The notes: generated by a model from the letters alone, not told the origin. A stretch of 64,000 nt of DNA from Nicotiana tabacum (GCF_000715075.1 NC_134093.1:101230826-101294825); one strand, 5' to 3'; shown: positions 22,366 to 34,483, counted from the first letter of the stretch. Program-made: numbers and translations.

Positions 22366-22427
22366 ATTTAGATTGAAACATATAAGAAACTAGCTATAAA
22401 ACGAGAGTGCTTTAAAAAACCAACTTT

Positions 22428-25400
22428 TTAATCCTCATCGACGTATTGTTCCTCGTCCGAGAATTCTTCGTCCTCACTTGTTTGAGCTTCATCAGTTGAT
22501 TCTTCATCCTCGTTTTCTATAATTATTACTTCATTTATATCAACTTCTTCCAATATGCGTTCAGGATGTTCCAAATTATTTTCTAACTGATCGTCCACTA
22601 TTTGGTGAACATTGGAGATATCGTTTTGATATGCAACATCTAACACATTCTCGACTTCCACCCTACCTACAGGCTTAGTTTTTATTGCAACCCACCAATC
22701 GGACTTATTCCGCCGCAATGGATAAGGAGCATAATACACTTGCCTAACGTTATGTGCAATTATGAAAGGATCATAGCGATCATACTCCCTCGTATGATTA
22801 ACCTCAATTATGTTGTATTGGTGGTGTACTCTTGTACCTCTTGTTGGATTTGGGTCAAACCACTTGCATCTAAAGAGTATCAATTTCTTATATGGCCAAC
22901 CTGTATATTCTAGTTGTAATATTTCTTTGACCACACCATAATAATCAATATCTCCAACTTGGTTGCTATCACCACCTTGAACCCACACCCCGATGTTGTT
23001 GCTATTTTTATTTTTAGAGCAATCCTCTGTATGAAACTTATAACCATTCACTGCGTACTTAGACATTGTTGTGACCTGAAGCCCAGGTCCCCAAGATATA
23101 TCTTTCAAAAATTGATTCACACCATTATTTGGATTATTTACCTACATAGTGTTAAAAAAATTCATAAGTTAGCACAACTTATGAATCAATTTTTATACAT
23201 TCACTACGTATATATATACTTACAAACTGTTTGAACCACATATCAAATCTCGTATATACAGCATCATGGCCAAATTGACCCACGAAGTGACTGTGACATA
23301 TTAAATATTTTTAGTAGTTGCATCAATATATAGTCACAGTAAATTTTACATTTTGATAACTAATAAATCAATACTTACTTGAGAAATGGTACAACTTCGG
23401 GACAATTTAGCAACACATGAAGTGTAGCAGACTTGTACTCCATATCACTCAAACTTCTCTTTCTAACATCCTTAGAACATCGGCCTGGTTGATTGAATAT
23501 GGACATTGGTGGATATAATGGATCATTCACACATTCAACCGTGTGCCTATTGGGCCTATTCCTAGAACATGGCACGTTACTCTCAAAATAATAAGAACAA
23601 AAATGTGCAGTTTTTTTTGCAAGATAGGCTTCGCATATAGATCCTTCAATCCTATTCCTCTGCTTAACAAATTGTTTGCATTTGTCAATTGTCCTACATA
23701 ATATCATGTTGGCCAAGAATATTCAGATAAAATAGAATATTACATCAAACTTATAATATTACCTCTCAAAGGGATACATCTATCTGCATTGAACAGGCCC
23801 TCCAAGTTGTGCCTCGTGTACAAGGTGTATTGGAAGGTGTTCCATCACATCAAAGAAACCACATGGGAATATTTTTTCCATCTTACTAGAAATTACACGA
23901 ATGTTCTGGTCCCTCTGAAGTAGGTTTTCTTCTCTTAATGTGGTAGAACACAAGTCTTTGAAAAATAAACTAATCTCTGTGATAGATTTCCAGATTCTTT
24001 CAAGCAAACCACAAAATGCAATAGGCACTAAGGTCTCCATGAAAACATGGCAGTTATGACTTTTCAAATGGCTCAACTTCCCTACCTCCATATCTACTTT
24101 TTTTCCAAGATTCGACGCATAACCCTCAGGCATCTTCAATTTCGTAACCCAATCACAAATTTGTCATCTTTCCTCCAAAGTGTATGTGTAACTTGCTTTG
24201 GGCTTGAACACCTTACCATTGTTTGCTGTCTGCAAATATAATTCAGGTCGCCTGCAATATTCTTGTAAGTCCATTCTAGCATTCGGGTTATCTTTTGTCT
24301 TACCTTTAACATCCATCACTGTGTTGAATAAATTGTCAAAATAATTCTTCTCAATATGCATGACATCAAGGTTGTGTCGGGGAAGATTATCCTTCCAATA
24401 AGGCAACTCCCAAAATATACGTTGTTTCATCCAATTATGATTAACACCATATCCGGGGAATCTATAAGGTGGAGCCTCAGTAACTTTACTGAAGTTTTGG
24501 ACCCTCTCCCAAATTTCCTCACTTGAAAGTATCGGAGGTGGAGAATCATATTCCACTTTATTCTTTTTGAATACATTTTTCATCCTTCTAAACTCATGAT
24601 CATCAGGCAAGAATTGACGGTGACAATAAAACCATGATTGTTTTTGGCCATGTTTCAAAGTGAACGCTATACTATTTTCCATGCAGTAAGGATAGGCTAG
24701 CTTCCCAGAAGTCATCCACCCAGACAACATTCTATACGTAGGAAAATCGTTAATAGTCCACATTAAATTAGCACGCAAATTAAAATTCTGCTTGGTTGAT
24801 ATGTCATATGTTTCAACACCATCATACCACAATTGTTTTAGCTCATCAATCAAAGGTTGCAAATATACATCAATCAAAATTTTTGGATTACGTGGACCGG
24901 GGATAATACAATTTAAGAATATATATGGACTAGTCATACACAACTCAGGTGGTAGATTATAAGGTTTAAGAAAGACAGGCCAACATGAATATGGTGTCGC
25001 AGATATAAGAAAAAGGCGTGAAGCCATCCGCACACAGACCTAATCGAATGTTCCTTGGTTCACTAGCAAAATCTGGATATGTCTTATCAAAGTGCTTCCA
25101 AGCTTCTCCATTTGAAGGATGACACATAATATCAGGTGGTCTTCTATTTTCAAAGTGCCATCTCATATGAGGAGCAGAACTCACTGACGCATATAACCTC
25201 TTTAACCTAGGTATAAGAGGTAAATAATGCATCGCCTTGACATCGACCATATTCCTGCTGGAAAGCCTCTTGAAACAAGGCTTTTCGCAAAATTTACAAC
25301 TGTCTAAAGTTGCATCATCTTTATAATATAACATGCAACCATCTTCACAACAATAAATTCTCATTGACGAAAGACCTAACTTAGAAACCAATCTCTTTGC

Positions 25401-25609
25401 CTTATAGAAATCACCAGGTAAGTTGATATTAGGGTCAACTAGTTCACTCATAAAGTCAATGAAAGAGTCCATGGCTGCGTGAGAAATATTCCAATCAGAT
25501 TTAATACTTAGTAATCTAACTGCAATAGACAGCTCAGAGTGCGGACTTCCTTCCCGTAGTGGACGACTAGCTTCCTCTAACTGTTCATAAAATTATTTTG
25601 CGTCATCAT
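22428..25609 (-). pseudogene. CACTA transposase (TNP2/TNPD type), main part
   Basis: Continues the N-terminal exon at 47620-48002. In sense order: EQLEEASRPL region, a CxxC zinc-like stretch (CCEDGCMLYYKDD, then CKFCEKPC), Transposase_21/TNP2 core (PYSCWPVF, IIPGPRNP, LWYDGVETYD, MRANLMWTINDFP-like, HNLDVMHIEKN), DUF4218 (MPEGYAS, SHNCHVFMETLVPIAF, MEHLPIHLVHEAQLGGPV, EAYLAKKTAHFCSYYF) and DUF4216 (LILFRCKWFDP), ending in an acidic tail. Three introns with GT-AG ends fit the frame: 23695-23762, 23291-23378, 23142-23223. Breaks: TAA at 25593-25595, frameshifts near 25000 and 24150, TAG at about 23780. The family cuts CACTA termini in the nucleus. Dead, both from these lesions and from the 22-kb insertion. 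Confidence 0.92.
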
Positions 25610-25610
25610 T

Positions 25611-25672
25611 AGTGACCGGATGTCGAATTATGACCGGATGTCAAATATTAACCGGATGTCGAATTATGTGCA
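25611..25672. repeat. Triplicated ~19-bp motif at the truncated LTR edge
   Basis: GTGACCGGATGTCGAATTAT, GACCGGATGTCAAATATT and AACCGGATGTCGAATTATG follow each other. The other three A/B LTRs have the motif once. Confidence 0.85.
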
Positions 25673-26179
25673 AATGACCCCGTAATAGAATTTTGATGAT
25701 TCCAACAGCTCCGTATTGTGATTTTGGACTTAGGAGCATGATCGGAATTTTATTCGGAAGTCCGTAGTAGAATTAGACTTGAAATACCGAAAGTTGAATT
25801 TTTGGGAAGTTTGACCGAGGGGTTGACTTTATGATATCGGGGTCGAAATCCGATTCTGAAAATTTTCATAGCTCTGTTATTTTATTTATGACTTGCGTAC
25901 AAAATTTGAGGTCAATCGGACTTAATTTGATAGGTTCCAGTGTTGTTTGTAGAAATTGAAAGTTTTAAAGTTCATTAGGCTTGAATCTATGTGTGAGTCG
26001 TGATTTTAGCATTGTTTGATGTGATTTGAGGTTTCAAATAAGTTTGTATGATATTTTAAGACTTGTTGGTGTATTTGGGTTGAGGTCCCGAAGGCCTCAG
26101 GTGAGTTTCGGATGGTTAACGAATCAAAAGTGGGACTTAGCTACTGCAATATTTCTGCTGGAAATGCTGTCAAAATTGG

Positions 26180-26420
26180 GCTGCCTGTCAAAATCGGACT
26201 CCTTGACAAATCGAGTTCCCTCACAAATCGAGCTCCTTGACAAAATCGGACTCCCTGACAAATCGACCTCCCTGACAAAATCGAGCTCCCTGACAAATCG
26301 ACCTCCCTGACAAAATCGAGCTCCCTAACAAAATTGAGCTCCTTGTCAAAATCGAGCTCCCTGACAAAATCGAGCTCCCTGACAAATCGAGCTCCCTGAC
26401 AAAATCGAGCTCCCTGACAA
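26180..26420. repeat. 17/18-bp minisatellite (array I) of element A 5' LTR
   Basis: About 13 units of CAAA(A)TCGAGCTCCCTGA type end 10 bp before the TATA box; the A 3' LTR has about 8. Confidence 0.9.
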
Positions 26421-26430
26421 ATCTGTAAGT

Positions 26431-26440
26431 TATAAAAACA
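26431..26440 (+). promoter_or_regulatory. TATA box, element A 5' LTR
   Basis: TATAAAAACA directly after array I. The same word sits at 28338, 35986 and 45611 in the other A/B LTRs, so it marks the U3 promoter. Confidence 0.75.
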
Positions 26441-27799
26441 GGGGACTTCGTCCCATTTGCCTTTCTGACGAATTGGAGCTTGAAGAGAGGCGATTTTGAT
26501 ATATTTTCAAGGAAAAATATTTGGGTAAGTGATTCTAACTTAGATTTGGTCAATATACATGAATATATCATTATTTTCACCATTTAATTAGTGTTTTGAG
26601 ATTGAAATTTGAAAAATTTTAGAAATCTCATAGAAACAAAATTTTTGAGATTTCGGTGTCGATCCGGAGTCGGATTTGAGTGAAACTTGTATGGTTGGAC
26701 TCGTAATTGAATGGGTTATCGGATTTTGTAAGTTTTACCGGATTTCGAGATGTGGGCCCCACCGGCAATTTATGAGCTAATTTCGAATTTCATTGAAAAA
26801 TGTAATATTTCCTTATGAAATTGATTTCTATAATTTTTGTTGACTGTATCGAATTAATTATGACTAGATACGAGTCGATCGGAGTCGAAAAATCGAGGAA
26901 AAAGCATAAATGTGATGACCTAAAATATCATCTTTAAATTTAATGATTAATTATGTGACCTAAGCAATATTTACCATTACTCGACTTGAGCGTGCAGTCC
27001 ATACAAATATTTCGGAAAGTTTTCAGGTGAAAAATGAATTAAAATATGAATTAGAGCTTTAAAACTCAACTGAGTTGATTTTGGTCAACAGTTTGAGCAA
27101 ACAGACTCGGATCAGTGTTTTGGCAATTTTGGTAGGTATGTATCGTGATTTGGGACTTAGGCGTATACCCGGAATCAAATTCTGAGGTCCCTAGCTAGAG
27201 ATATGGAATTTTGATAAAATAAAATAAAAATTAAAAGTTTAAGTTTAAATAGTGACCGGATATCGAATTATGTACAAATGACCCCAGAATAGAGTTTTGA
27301 TGATTCCAATAGCTCCGTATGGTGATTTTAGACTTAGGAGCGTGATCAGAATTTTATTTGAAAGTCCATAGTAAAATTAGGCTTGAAGTGGCTAAAATAG
27401 GAATTTAAAGTTTGAAAGTTTGACCGGGGAGTTGAATTTTTGATATCGGGCTCGGAATTCAGTTCTGAAAATTTTCACAGCTCAGTTATATCATTTATGA
27501 CTTGTGTGCAAAATTTGAAGTCAATCGGACTTGATTTGAGAGGTTTCGACATCGAATGTAGAAGTTGGAAATTCTAAGTTTCATTAAGATTGAATTGGAG
27601 CATGATTCGTGATTTTAGCATTGTTTGATGTGATTTGAGGTTTCAAATAGGTTCGTATGATGTTTTAGGACTTGTTGGTATTTTGGGTTGAGGTCCCGAG
27701 GGCCTCGGGTGAGTTTCATATGGTTAACGAATCAAAAGTGAGACTTAACTACTGCAAAAGCTGCTGCAATTTTCTGCTGGAAATGCTGTCAAAATCGGG

Positions 27800-28215
27800 C
27801 TGCTGTCAAAATCGAGCTCCCTGACAAAATCGAGGTCCCTAACAAATCGAGGTCCATGACAAATCGAGGTCCCTTACAAAATTGAAGTCCCTAACAAATC
27901 GAGGTCCATGACAAATCGAGGTCCCTTACAAATCGAGGTCCCAGACAAAATCGAGGTCCCTTACAAATCGAGGTCCATAACAAATCGAGGTCCCTAACAA
28001 ATCGAGGTCCATGACAAATCGAGGTCCCTTACAAAATCGAGGTCCCTAACAAATCGAGGTCCCTTACAAATCGAGGTCCCTGACAAAATCGAGGTCCCTT
28101 ACAAATCGAGGTCCATGACAAATCGAGGTCCCTTACAAATCGAGGTCCATAACAAATCGAGGTCCCTTACAAAATCGAGGTCCCTAACAAATCGAGGTCC
28201 CTTACAAATCGAGGC
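27800..28215. repeat. 17/18-bp minisatellite (array I) of element B 5' LTR
   Basis: About 23 units of AAA(A)TCGAGGTCC + CTTAC/CTAAC/ATGAC/ATAAC. Tail variants recur in runs, hinting at multi-unit duplications. The partner LTR (about 35400-35855) has about 25. Confidence 0.92.
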
Positions 28216-28320
28216 AGCCCATGATCGAGGCAGCCCATGATCGGACTCCATGATCGGACTCCCTATGATCGGACTCCCCATGATCGGACTCCATGATCGG
28301 ACTCCATGATCGGACCCCCC
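28213..28320. repeat. 14-bp CATGATCGGACTCC tandem repeat
   Basis: Six or seven units between array I and the TATA box. Fewer and more diverged units occur at 35865-35960 in the 3' LTR. Confidence 0.88.
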
Positions 28321-28337
28321 TGGACAGATCTGCAAGT

Positions 28338-28347
28338 TATAAAAACA
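28338..28347 (+). promoter_or_regulatory. TATA box, element B 5' LTR
   Basis: TATAAAAACA just downstream of the tandem arrays, expected to start the B transcript. Confidence 0.75.
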
Positions 28348-28926
28348 GGGAGGCTTCGTCCATTTCGCCATTTTTAACAACTTGGAGCTTGAGCAGAAGC
28401 GATATTTGATATATTTTCAAGGAAAAACATTGGGGTAAGTGATTCTAACTCGGATTTGGTCAATATACACGAATATATCATTGTTTTCACCATTTAATTA
28501 ATGTTTTGAGATTGAAATTTGGAAAATTTTAGAAAATCTCATAGAAACGAAAATTTAAGATTTGGAGGTCGAGTTGATATCGGATTTTGGTAAAATTGGT
28601 ATGGGTGGACTCGTAATTGAATGGGTTGTCGGATTTTGTAAGTTTCGCCGGATTCCGAGATGTGGGCTCCACGGGCAAAGTTTGAGCTAATTTCGGATTT
28701 TAATGAAAACGTAATATTTTCTTATGAAATTGATTACTATAATTTTTGTTGACTGTATCGAATTAATTATGACTAAATACAAGTCGATCGGAGTCAGAAA
28801 TTCGAGGAAAAAGCATAATACTTAGTTAAATTGGAGCAAGTCGAGGTAAGTGACTTGTCTAACCTTGTGTGGGGGAAATTTCCCCTAGAATTAATATGAA
28901 TGTGATTATTGAAATGTATTGAAAGT

Positions 28927-28956
28927 CGTGTACACGAGGTGACAAGTGTGTACACG
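28927..28956 (+). other. Conserved LTR stem-loop, element B 5' LTR
   Basis: Perfect 9-bp arms CGTGTACAC / GTGTACACG enclosing GAGGTGACAAGT. Copies: 36575-36604 (B 3' LTR), 46185-46214 (A 3' LTR) with loop GAGGTGACGAGT; 38029-38058 (A 5' LTR) with one arm mismatch. Confidence 0.7.
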
Positions 28957-30298
28957 GGCTAAATGTGAAAGATTATATTTTTAAATTGTATAGATCGTTG
29001 TTGCGCATTTATTAAATTATTTTATCTTGTTATATTCTTCATCATTGATCTGAGATATATACTTCAAATTTGTTTGATCTTTTCTTACTAATTGTTTTAC
29101 CTGTTTAGTTAAAACTTGGTTTCTTTTATTCTGTGCATTATTTGAAGGTTGATTTTCTTTAAATTAAATATTATTAATATGAAGTATTTGACATTTTTAA
29201 ACTTGATATTGAAGCAACGTAGTAAAGATTTTGAAATATTATTTTCCTAAATTATTTACTCCTGAATATTTTTATACTCATTGTGAGGGAGCCGTGAGCT
29301 CTTTATTGTGGAAAAATATTGTTGTTGAATTATTTTTGGCAAGTTAAATTATTTGAGCACTTGTGGTGCAAATTGTGATATATTGTGATATTAATACACA
29401 TGCCGTGGTATAAGGTCTGGGTGTTGAAACGCATGCGGTGAGATAAGGGTGGCTTGATACGCGTGGCTAGTAGGGGAACTACTAGAAGTCATGTGATGTG
29501 ATAAGGGTGGCTAAAACGCGGGATGCTATTTCGGGAAAAAAATGTTTTCTTTAAATAAATTGTGAAGGCTCCCGCGGTGATATAAGAAAATGAGATATTG
29601 TGAATTTATTTATGATTTGGGACTACGAGGCGGTACCTCGGGAGTGCCCTTGTTGATATTGATTTATGGCCATAGTTGCTTTCGATTAATGGTTGTGATT
29701 TTCATAAAGTTGAAGGAAATTCTGTTTTGATTCCACGAGATATTATTTGCAATTATTTGGTGTCATTAAATGTGACATACTATTTGATTCATTTCCAATG
29801 TCATTTTATTTTACTACATTGATAAACATTTTACCATGCCATTATTATATTCCAGTAGGGCCTCACCTGACCTCGTCACTACTCTACCGAGGTTAGGCTT
29901 GATACTTACTGGGTACCGCTGTGGTGTACTCATACTACGCTTCTGTACATATTTTTGTGCAGATCCAGGTACATTTTACCAGCCTAGACATCAGTGAGTT
30001 ACCTGCGCACGGAGACTTCAAGGTATATCTGCCAGGGTCCGCAGACTCCGAAGTCCCCTTCTATCATTTTATGTTGCTTCCTTATATTTTATTTAGACCT
30101 TGACATATAGAGTCATTGAGAATAAATTCTTAGAAGCTTGTGACTTATTTCTACCGGGTTTTGGGAGTTGAAGTTGTTTGAATTGTAGTTTATTTATTTA
30201 AGATATTTATTATTATTCCGCATTGATAGGCTTACCTAGTCTTAGAGACTAGGTGCCATCACGACATCCTACGGAGGGAATTTGGGGTCGTGACAAGT

Positions 30299-30310
30299 TG
30301 GTATCAGAGC
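30299..30310 (+). other. Primer-binding site for initiator tRNA-Met, element B
   Basis: TGGTATCAGAGC, three bases after the LTR end. Confidence 0.92.
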
Positions 30311-31369
30311 ACTAGGTTCATAGGTGTTATGAGTCACAAGCAGGTTTAGTAGAGTCTTGCGGATCGGTATGGAGACGTCTGTACTTATCTTCGAGAGGCT
30401 ATGGAACTGTTAGGAAATATTCACTTCTTTGACTCCTTATCATGCGGCAATGATTTAGCTTGAAACATATATCTTATATTCCTTTGTATCCACTCGTGTA
30501 TGACATTGCGCACTCGGTATCAGTTGTGCGTCGACGGTTGTAATGCCGTATATGGACTACGAGGGAGCCAGAGATGCTCAAACATTGCCTCAACGTGTTG
30601 TTCTGACTGAAGATGTGGGCGTATTGAGAGATCACCTAGTAAATCATGTGGGGGTGCAACAGACGTTGGCATATAGTTGATTTATACAAGCTATGAAGGT
30701 TATTATTGAGGATCATCGGACGTTATGACCTATGACTTCACGTCGAGTTGGGGGAGTCCACTACCAATGGGTGGATTGCGGGGTCATGTATTATATCAGT
30801 TTTGGCCTCAAAATGTATATATGTGGTACTGAAAGGTTCCCTAAAATTTACACATGTTTAAGACCTGAGATTTTGTGGAGGATAAGGTTGGGACTTGCGG
30901 TATGTCCTCCTCCTTAATAATTCTATACTTCAATATCAAAGGAGTTATAGAAACAACTCTAAATTTGTAGAAGGTCTACTCAGCGTGGACGTCACTGTTG
31001 CGGATTTTGGAGTGCTTCGGACTAAATATAGTTGTTGACGAGATTCTGGACTATGTGGTTCGTGCCAAGATTTGTCTGTATGTAGCTCTACTTTTGTGAT
31101 TGTTATGTATAAATAGGGGTAAGGGTTACCCCAAAGAAGAATCAAAGAGTATGTTAAGAAATGGGTCAGCTCAACAGTGTTGAGTCAGCATAACAAAAGA
31201 AGAAATTTGCTTGGGAGAGATAATTCTCCACCAGTGTTCGTGGTAAGCCTATGAAGAGGGCAGACCAGCCAATGCAACACCGCCCACTTGGCTCAGGCAG
31301 TCGTCCAGCCCAGTCCACACATCGGATTACTCGGGGTGCTCTAGTAAGTTCTTTTAATGCACCACCGAC
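30311..31369 (+). other. Element B leader / non-coding 5' internal region
   Basis: Contains the self-complementary leader motif at 30367-30384 (GTATGGAGACGTCTGTAC). Then about 1 kb matches element 1 (8441-9351 and onward). A short frame from 30543 (MPYMDYEGARDAQTLPQRVV) breaks after about 45 codons and is not conserved as a frame in element 1. No function can be assigned. Confidence 0.6.
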
Positions 31370-31690
31370 ATGAGTTCCTACAATGGTTATTCCAGTTATC
31401 TGGCACAAACTCAATATGAGCAGCCTAACCCGCAAAGGGGTTATTATGAATACGGTGATACTGAACATCAGGAGAAAAACTTCCTAAACTTGGGAGAGAC
31501 TTATTTCATTAAATCACTCAGGCTACGTGCCCCATTGCAGTTACTACACCACCCACACGACCAGTTAGGGGTGGAGGACAGACGGGTAAAAGGCGTCCTA
31601 GAGGTGAAGACCCAGCCATTGATATATTTCTTTTATGGTATGGCGGAGGTCGCTACATCAGTTGATGTCGTTACAGGTACGACTTTGATA
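31370..31690 (+). pseudogene. Element B gag remnant with decayed zinc knuckle
   Basis: The translation NGYSSYLAQTQYEQPNPQRG followed by YYEYGDTEHQ corresponds to the element 1 frame with CYECGDTRH, but both knuckle cysteines now read Tyr and the basic residues are altered. The rest is out-of-frame C-terminal gag. The gag middle present in element 1 is missing. Confidence 0.7.
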
Positions 31691-32490
31691 TAATATAAAG
31701 GAATGATTTCCTTAAGTTGATTCGGTTCTCAATATCGAAACGAGTCTTCCTATTGTGCTCCACTTATGAGTGAGCTTCATAATTCTATAATTTACTTATG
31801 TGTTTACCCCTGTTGGGAGATTTTATGGAGATAACTACGCCTATCATTTCGTGTTGGTCACTAATAAGAGCTGCGAGGCTAAATGTGGCTTTCTGTTACT
31901 CATTTTGGTAAATTTTGATGTAAATTCCGAATAATTAATTGCAAATTATGAATTATATGCCCTACCGGTGTGAGGTTCATTATGTGTTGTGATTTGGTGT
32001 TACCGAAATTATTTAAAAGGAGAAAATGGAAATTTTCAATTGGCACGATGTGCATATTACTTGTGATTCAGAACTGAGGACGAGATCCTCACATTTTTAT
32101 GTAAATTGATATGTTTAAACTGGGCTACGAGCTGCGGTGGAAGTTATATAAGGACGAGATCCTTTTGAGGAAAATTCTTGTGTTTAAGTTCTCCCCTGTG
32201 AAATTAAATTTGTACTATAGTACTAATAGGGAGTCATGCCTGTTAGGCTTATTTGAAAATTTTATATGAAATTCTCTATGCATACTTGTCAATTTTGTGT
32301 GGTAATTATTGAGTTTTAACCTATGAGGTAGGTTCCCGCCCAGGTGGCGTCAAATGTGACTCGTTAACTACGATAACTAATTATGAGGTCTTCATGCCTC
32401 GCATCTAGTTATCAGTATTGTGAAGGTTTGCAACGAGATTTTTGTTAACATGAAGTTAATTGACGATTTTGTAATTGATTATGAACAACT
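31691..32490 (+). other. Non-coding filler replacing protease and most of RT, element B
   Basis: Matches element 1 (6791-7599, minus). It rejoins pol at GACCCAGAAGGGTGCTCCG, exactly where element A has codons of the RT-RNase H connection (about 42497). Confidence 0.75.
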
Positions 32491-34430
32491 ATTAAGGCCA
32501 GATTGACCCAGAAGGGTGCTCCGTTCAGATGGACCAAGGAATGTGAGGAGAGCTTCCAAAAGCTCAAGACAGCTCTGACTAGAGCCCCAATGTTGGTATT
32601 ACCTATAGGTTCAGGGTCTTATACTGTGTATTGTGATGTGTCGCGTATTGGTCTCGGCACAATGTTGATGTAAGACAGTAGGGTGATTGCCTACGCGTCC
32701 CGACAGTTAAAGGTACATGAGAAGAATTATCCGGTCCATGACCTTGAGTTAGCAGCTATTGTTCATGCCTTGAAGATTTGGCGGCATTATTAGTACGGTG
32801 TCCATTGTGAGGTCTACACCGATCACCGAAGTCTATAGCATCTATTTAAACATAATGATCTTAATTTGCGGCAGTAGAGGTGGTTGGAGTTGCTTAAGGA
32901 TTATGACATCACCATTCTCTATCATCCTGGGAAGGCCAATGTAGTGGTCGATGCCTTGAGTCGTAAGGCAGAAAGTTTGGGCAGCTTAGCATATTTACCG
33001 GTAGCAGAGAGGCCTTTAGCCTTGGATGTTCAGGCCTTGGCCAACCAGTTTGTCAGATTGGATGTTTCCGAGCCGAGTCGAGTTTTGGCTTGTGTGGTTT
33101 CTCAGTCTTCTCTTTATGATCGTATCAGGGAATGTTAGTATGATGACCCCCATCTACTTGTCCTTAAGGACACAGTTCAGTACAGCGATACCAAGGAAGT
33201 CACTATTGGAGATGAAGATGTATTACGGATGTAGGGCAGGCTATGTGTGCCAAATATAAATGGTTTTCGTGAATTGATTCTCCAGGAGGCTCACAGTTTA
33301 CGGTACTCCATACATTCGGGTGCTACGAAGATGTAGCAAGACTTGAGACAACACTATTGGTGGAGGCGGAAGAAGAAAGACATAATGAAATATGTAGCTC
33401 GGTGCCTATATTGTCAACAGGTGAAATATGAGCATCAACGACCGGGTGGATTGCTTCAGAAGTTGGAAATTCCAAAATGGAAATGGGAGCAAATCACTAT
33501 GGATTTCGTCGTTGGGCTCCCACGGACTCGGAGGAAGTTCGATGTAGTTGGGTGATTGTGGATAGATTGACCAAGTCAGCTCATTTCATTCCTGTGATTA
33601 CTACTTACTCTTCAGAGCAACTAGCTCAGGTATATATTCACGAGATTGTCAGACTTCACGGTGAACCGGTATCTATCATCTCTGACTGGGGTACACAGTT
33701 TACCTCACGGTTTTGGAGGGATGTACATCAAGAGTTGGGTACTCGTATGGATAAGAGTATAACATTTCACCCTCAGACGGATGGGCAATCCGAACACACT
33801 ATTCAGATATTAGAGGATATGTTTCGTGCGTGTGTGATAGATTTTGGGGGTGCTTGGGATCAGTTCTTACTACTTGCGGAGTTTGCTTACAACAATAATT
33901 GCCAGTCAAGCATTCAGATGGATCCGTACGAGGACTTGTATGGTAGGCGGTGCCGGTCCCCAGTGGGTTGGTTCGAACCGTGCGAGGCTAGGCTATTGGG
34001 TACAGACTTGGTTCAGGATGCCTTGGAAAAGGTTAAGTTGATTCAGGATTGACTTCATACAACCCAATCTAGACAGAAGAGTTATGCGAATCGGAAGGTT
34101 CGTGATGTTGCATTCATGGTTGGTGAGCGGGTATTGCTCTGGGTTTCGCCTATGAAGGGTGTGATGAGGTTCGGGAAGAAGGGCAATTTGAGCCCTAGGT
34201 ATATTGGGCCTTTTGAGATTCTTGAGAGAGTTGGAGAGGTGGCTTACAAACTTGCACTACCACCTAGTCTCTTTGCCGGCCATCCGGTATTCCATGTTTT
34301 CATGCTTCGAAAATATCACGGAGATCCGTCTCATGTGTTAGACTTCAGTTCGGTTCAGTCGCCTCCTCGACCGGATGACCCCTCTACTTGGGAGAACGAG
34401 CATGCTATGCGCAGCTGTTATCCACACTTA
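32491..34430 (+). pseudogene. Element B pol remnant: RNase H, integrase, broken chromodomain
   Basis: RNase H (TVYCDVS-like) with several stops (near 32670, 32790, 32837, 32875), the RNase H tail frame 32884-33138, integrase zinc region (QHYWWRRKKKD..ARCLYCQQVK), core frame 33477-34052 with ISDWGTQFTSRFW and HPQTDGQSE retaining the Glu, and GPF region ([20 protein letters not shown]). Most stops are TAG where relatives have CAG. The chromodomain is replaced by SSVQSPPRPDDPSTWE because of a deletion plus a 23-bp inversion (34362-34384). The last frame runs through the PPT into the LTR. Confidence 0.9.
34362..34384. other. 23-bp micro-inversion in the chromodomain region of B
   Basis: 34362-34384 is the exact reverse complement of the segment at 44451-44473 of element A. 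The roughly 95 bp that should precede it is missing. Confidence 0.9.
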
Positions 34431-34483
34431 TTCACCAGCTTAGGTACTTTTTCTAACTCCGTTCGAGGACGAACGTTTGTTTT

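Larger units (their letters stand above)
25611..26910 (+). repeat. Element A 5' LTR, first piece (5'-truncated)
   Basis: Matches the 3' LTR from its position 332 onward. Holds array I of GA(C)AAATCGAGCTCCCT units (about 26180-26420), TATAAAAACA (26431) and GGGTAAGTG (26523). Broken at AAGCATAA by element B. Confidence 0.9.
26911..30295 (+). repeat. Element B 5' LTR
   Basis: 3,385 bp, TGTGATGACC...GGTCGTGACA. Order: array I (27800-28215), CATGATCGGACTCC array (28213-28320), TATA (28338), GGGGTAAGTG (28433), GAGGTAAGTG (28843), stem-loop (28927-28956), GCATGCGGTG..ATAAGG repeats (about 29392-29530). Confidence 0.94.

Noticed and set aside
27800..28215. Regularly spaced short repeats resembling a CRISPR array
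   Set aside because: Units are contiguous 17/18-mers with no unique spacers, inside an LTR of a plant retrotransposon; it is a minisatellite.
28099..28380. 93-codon frame with repeated FVRDLDL peptide
   Set aside because: Translation of LTR array I on the opposite strand.
30543..30680. Short frame starting MPYMDYEGARDAQTLPQRVV as a novel gene of the non-autonomous elements
   Set aside because: Open for only about 45 codons in B and carrying stops at matching places in element 1, so no sign of protein-level conservation.
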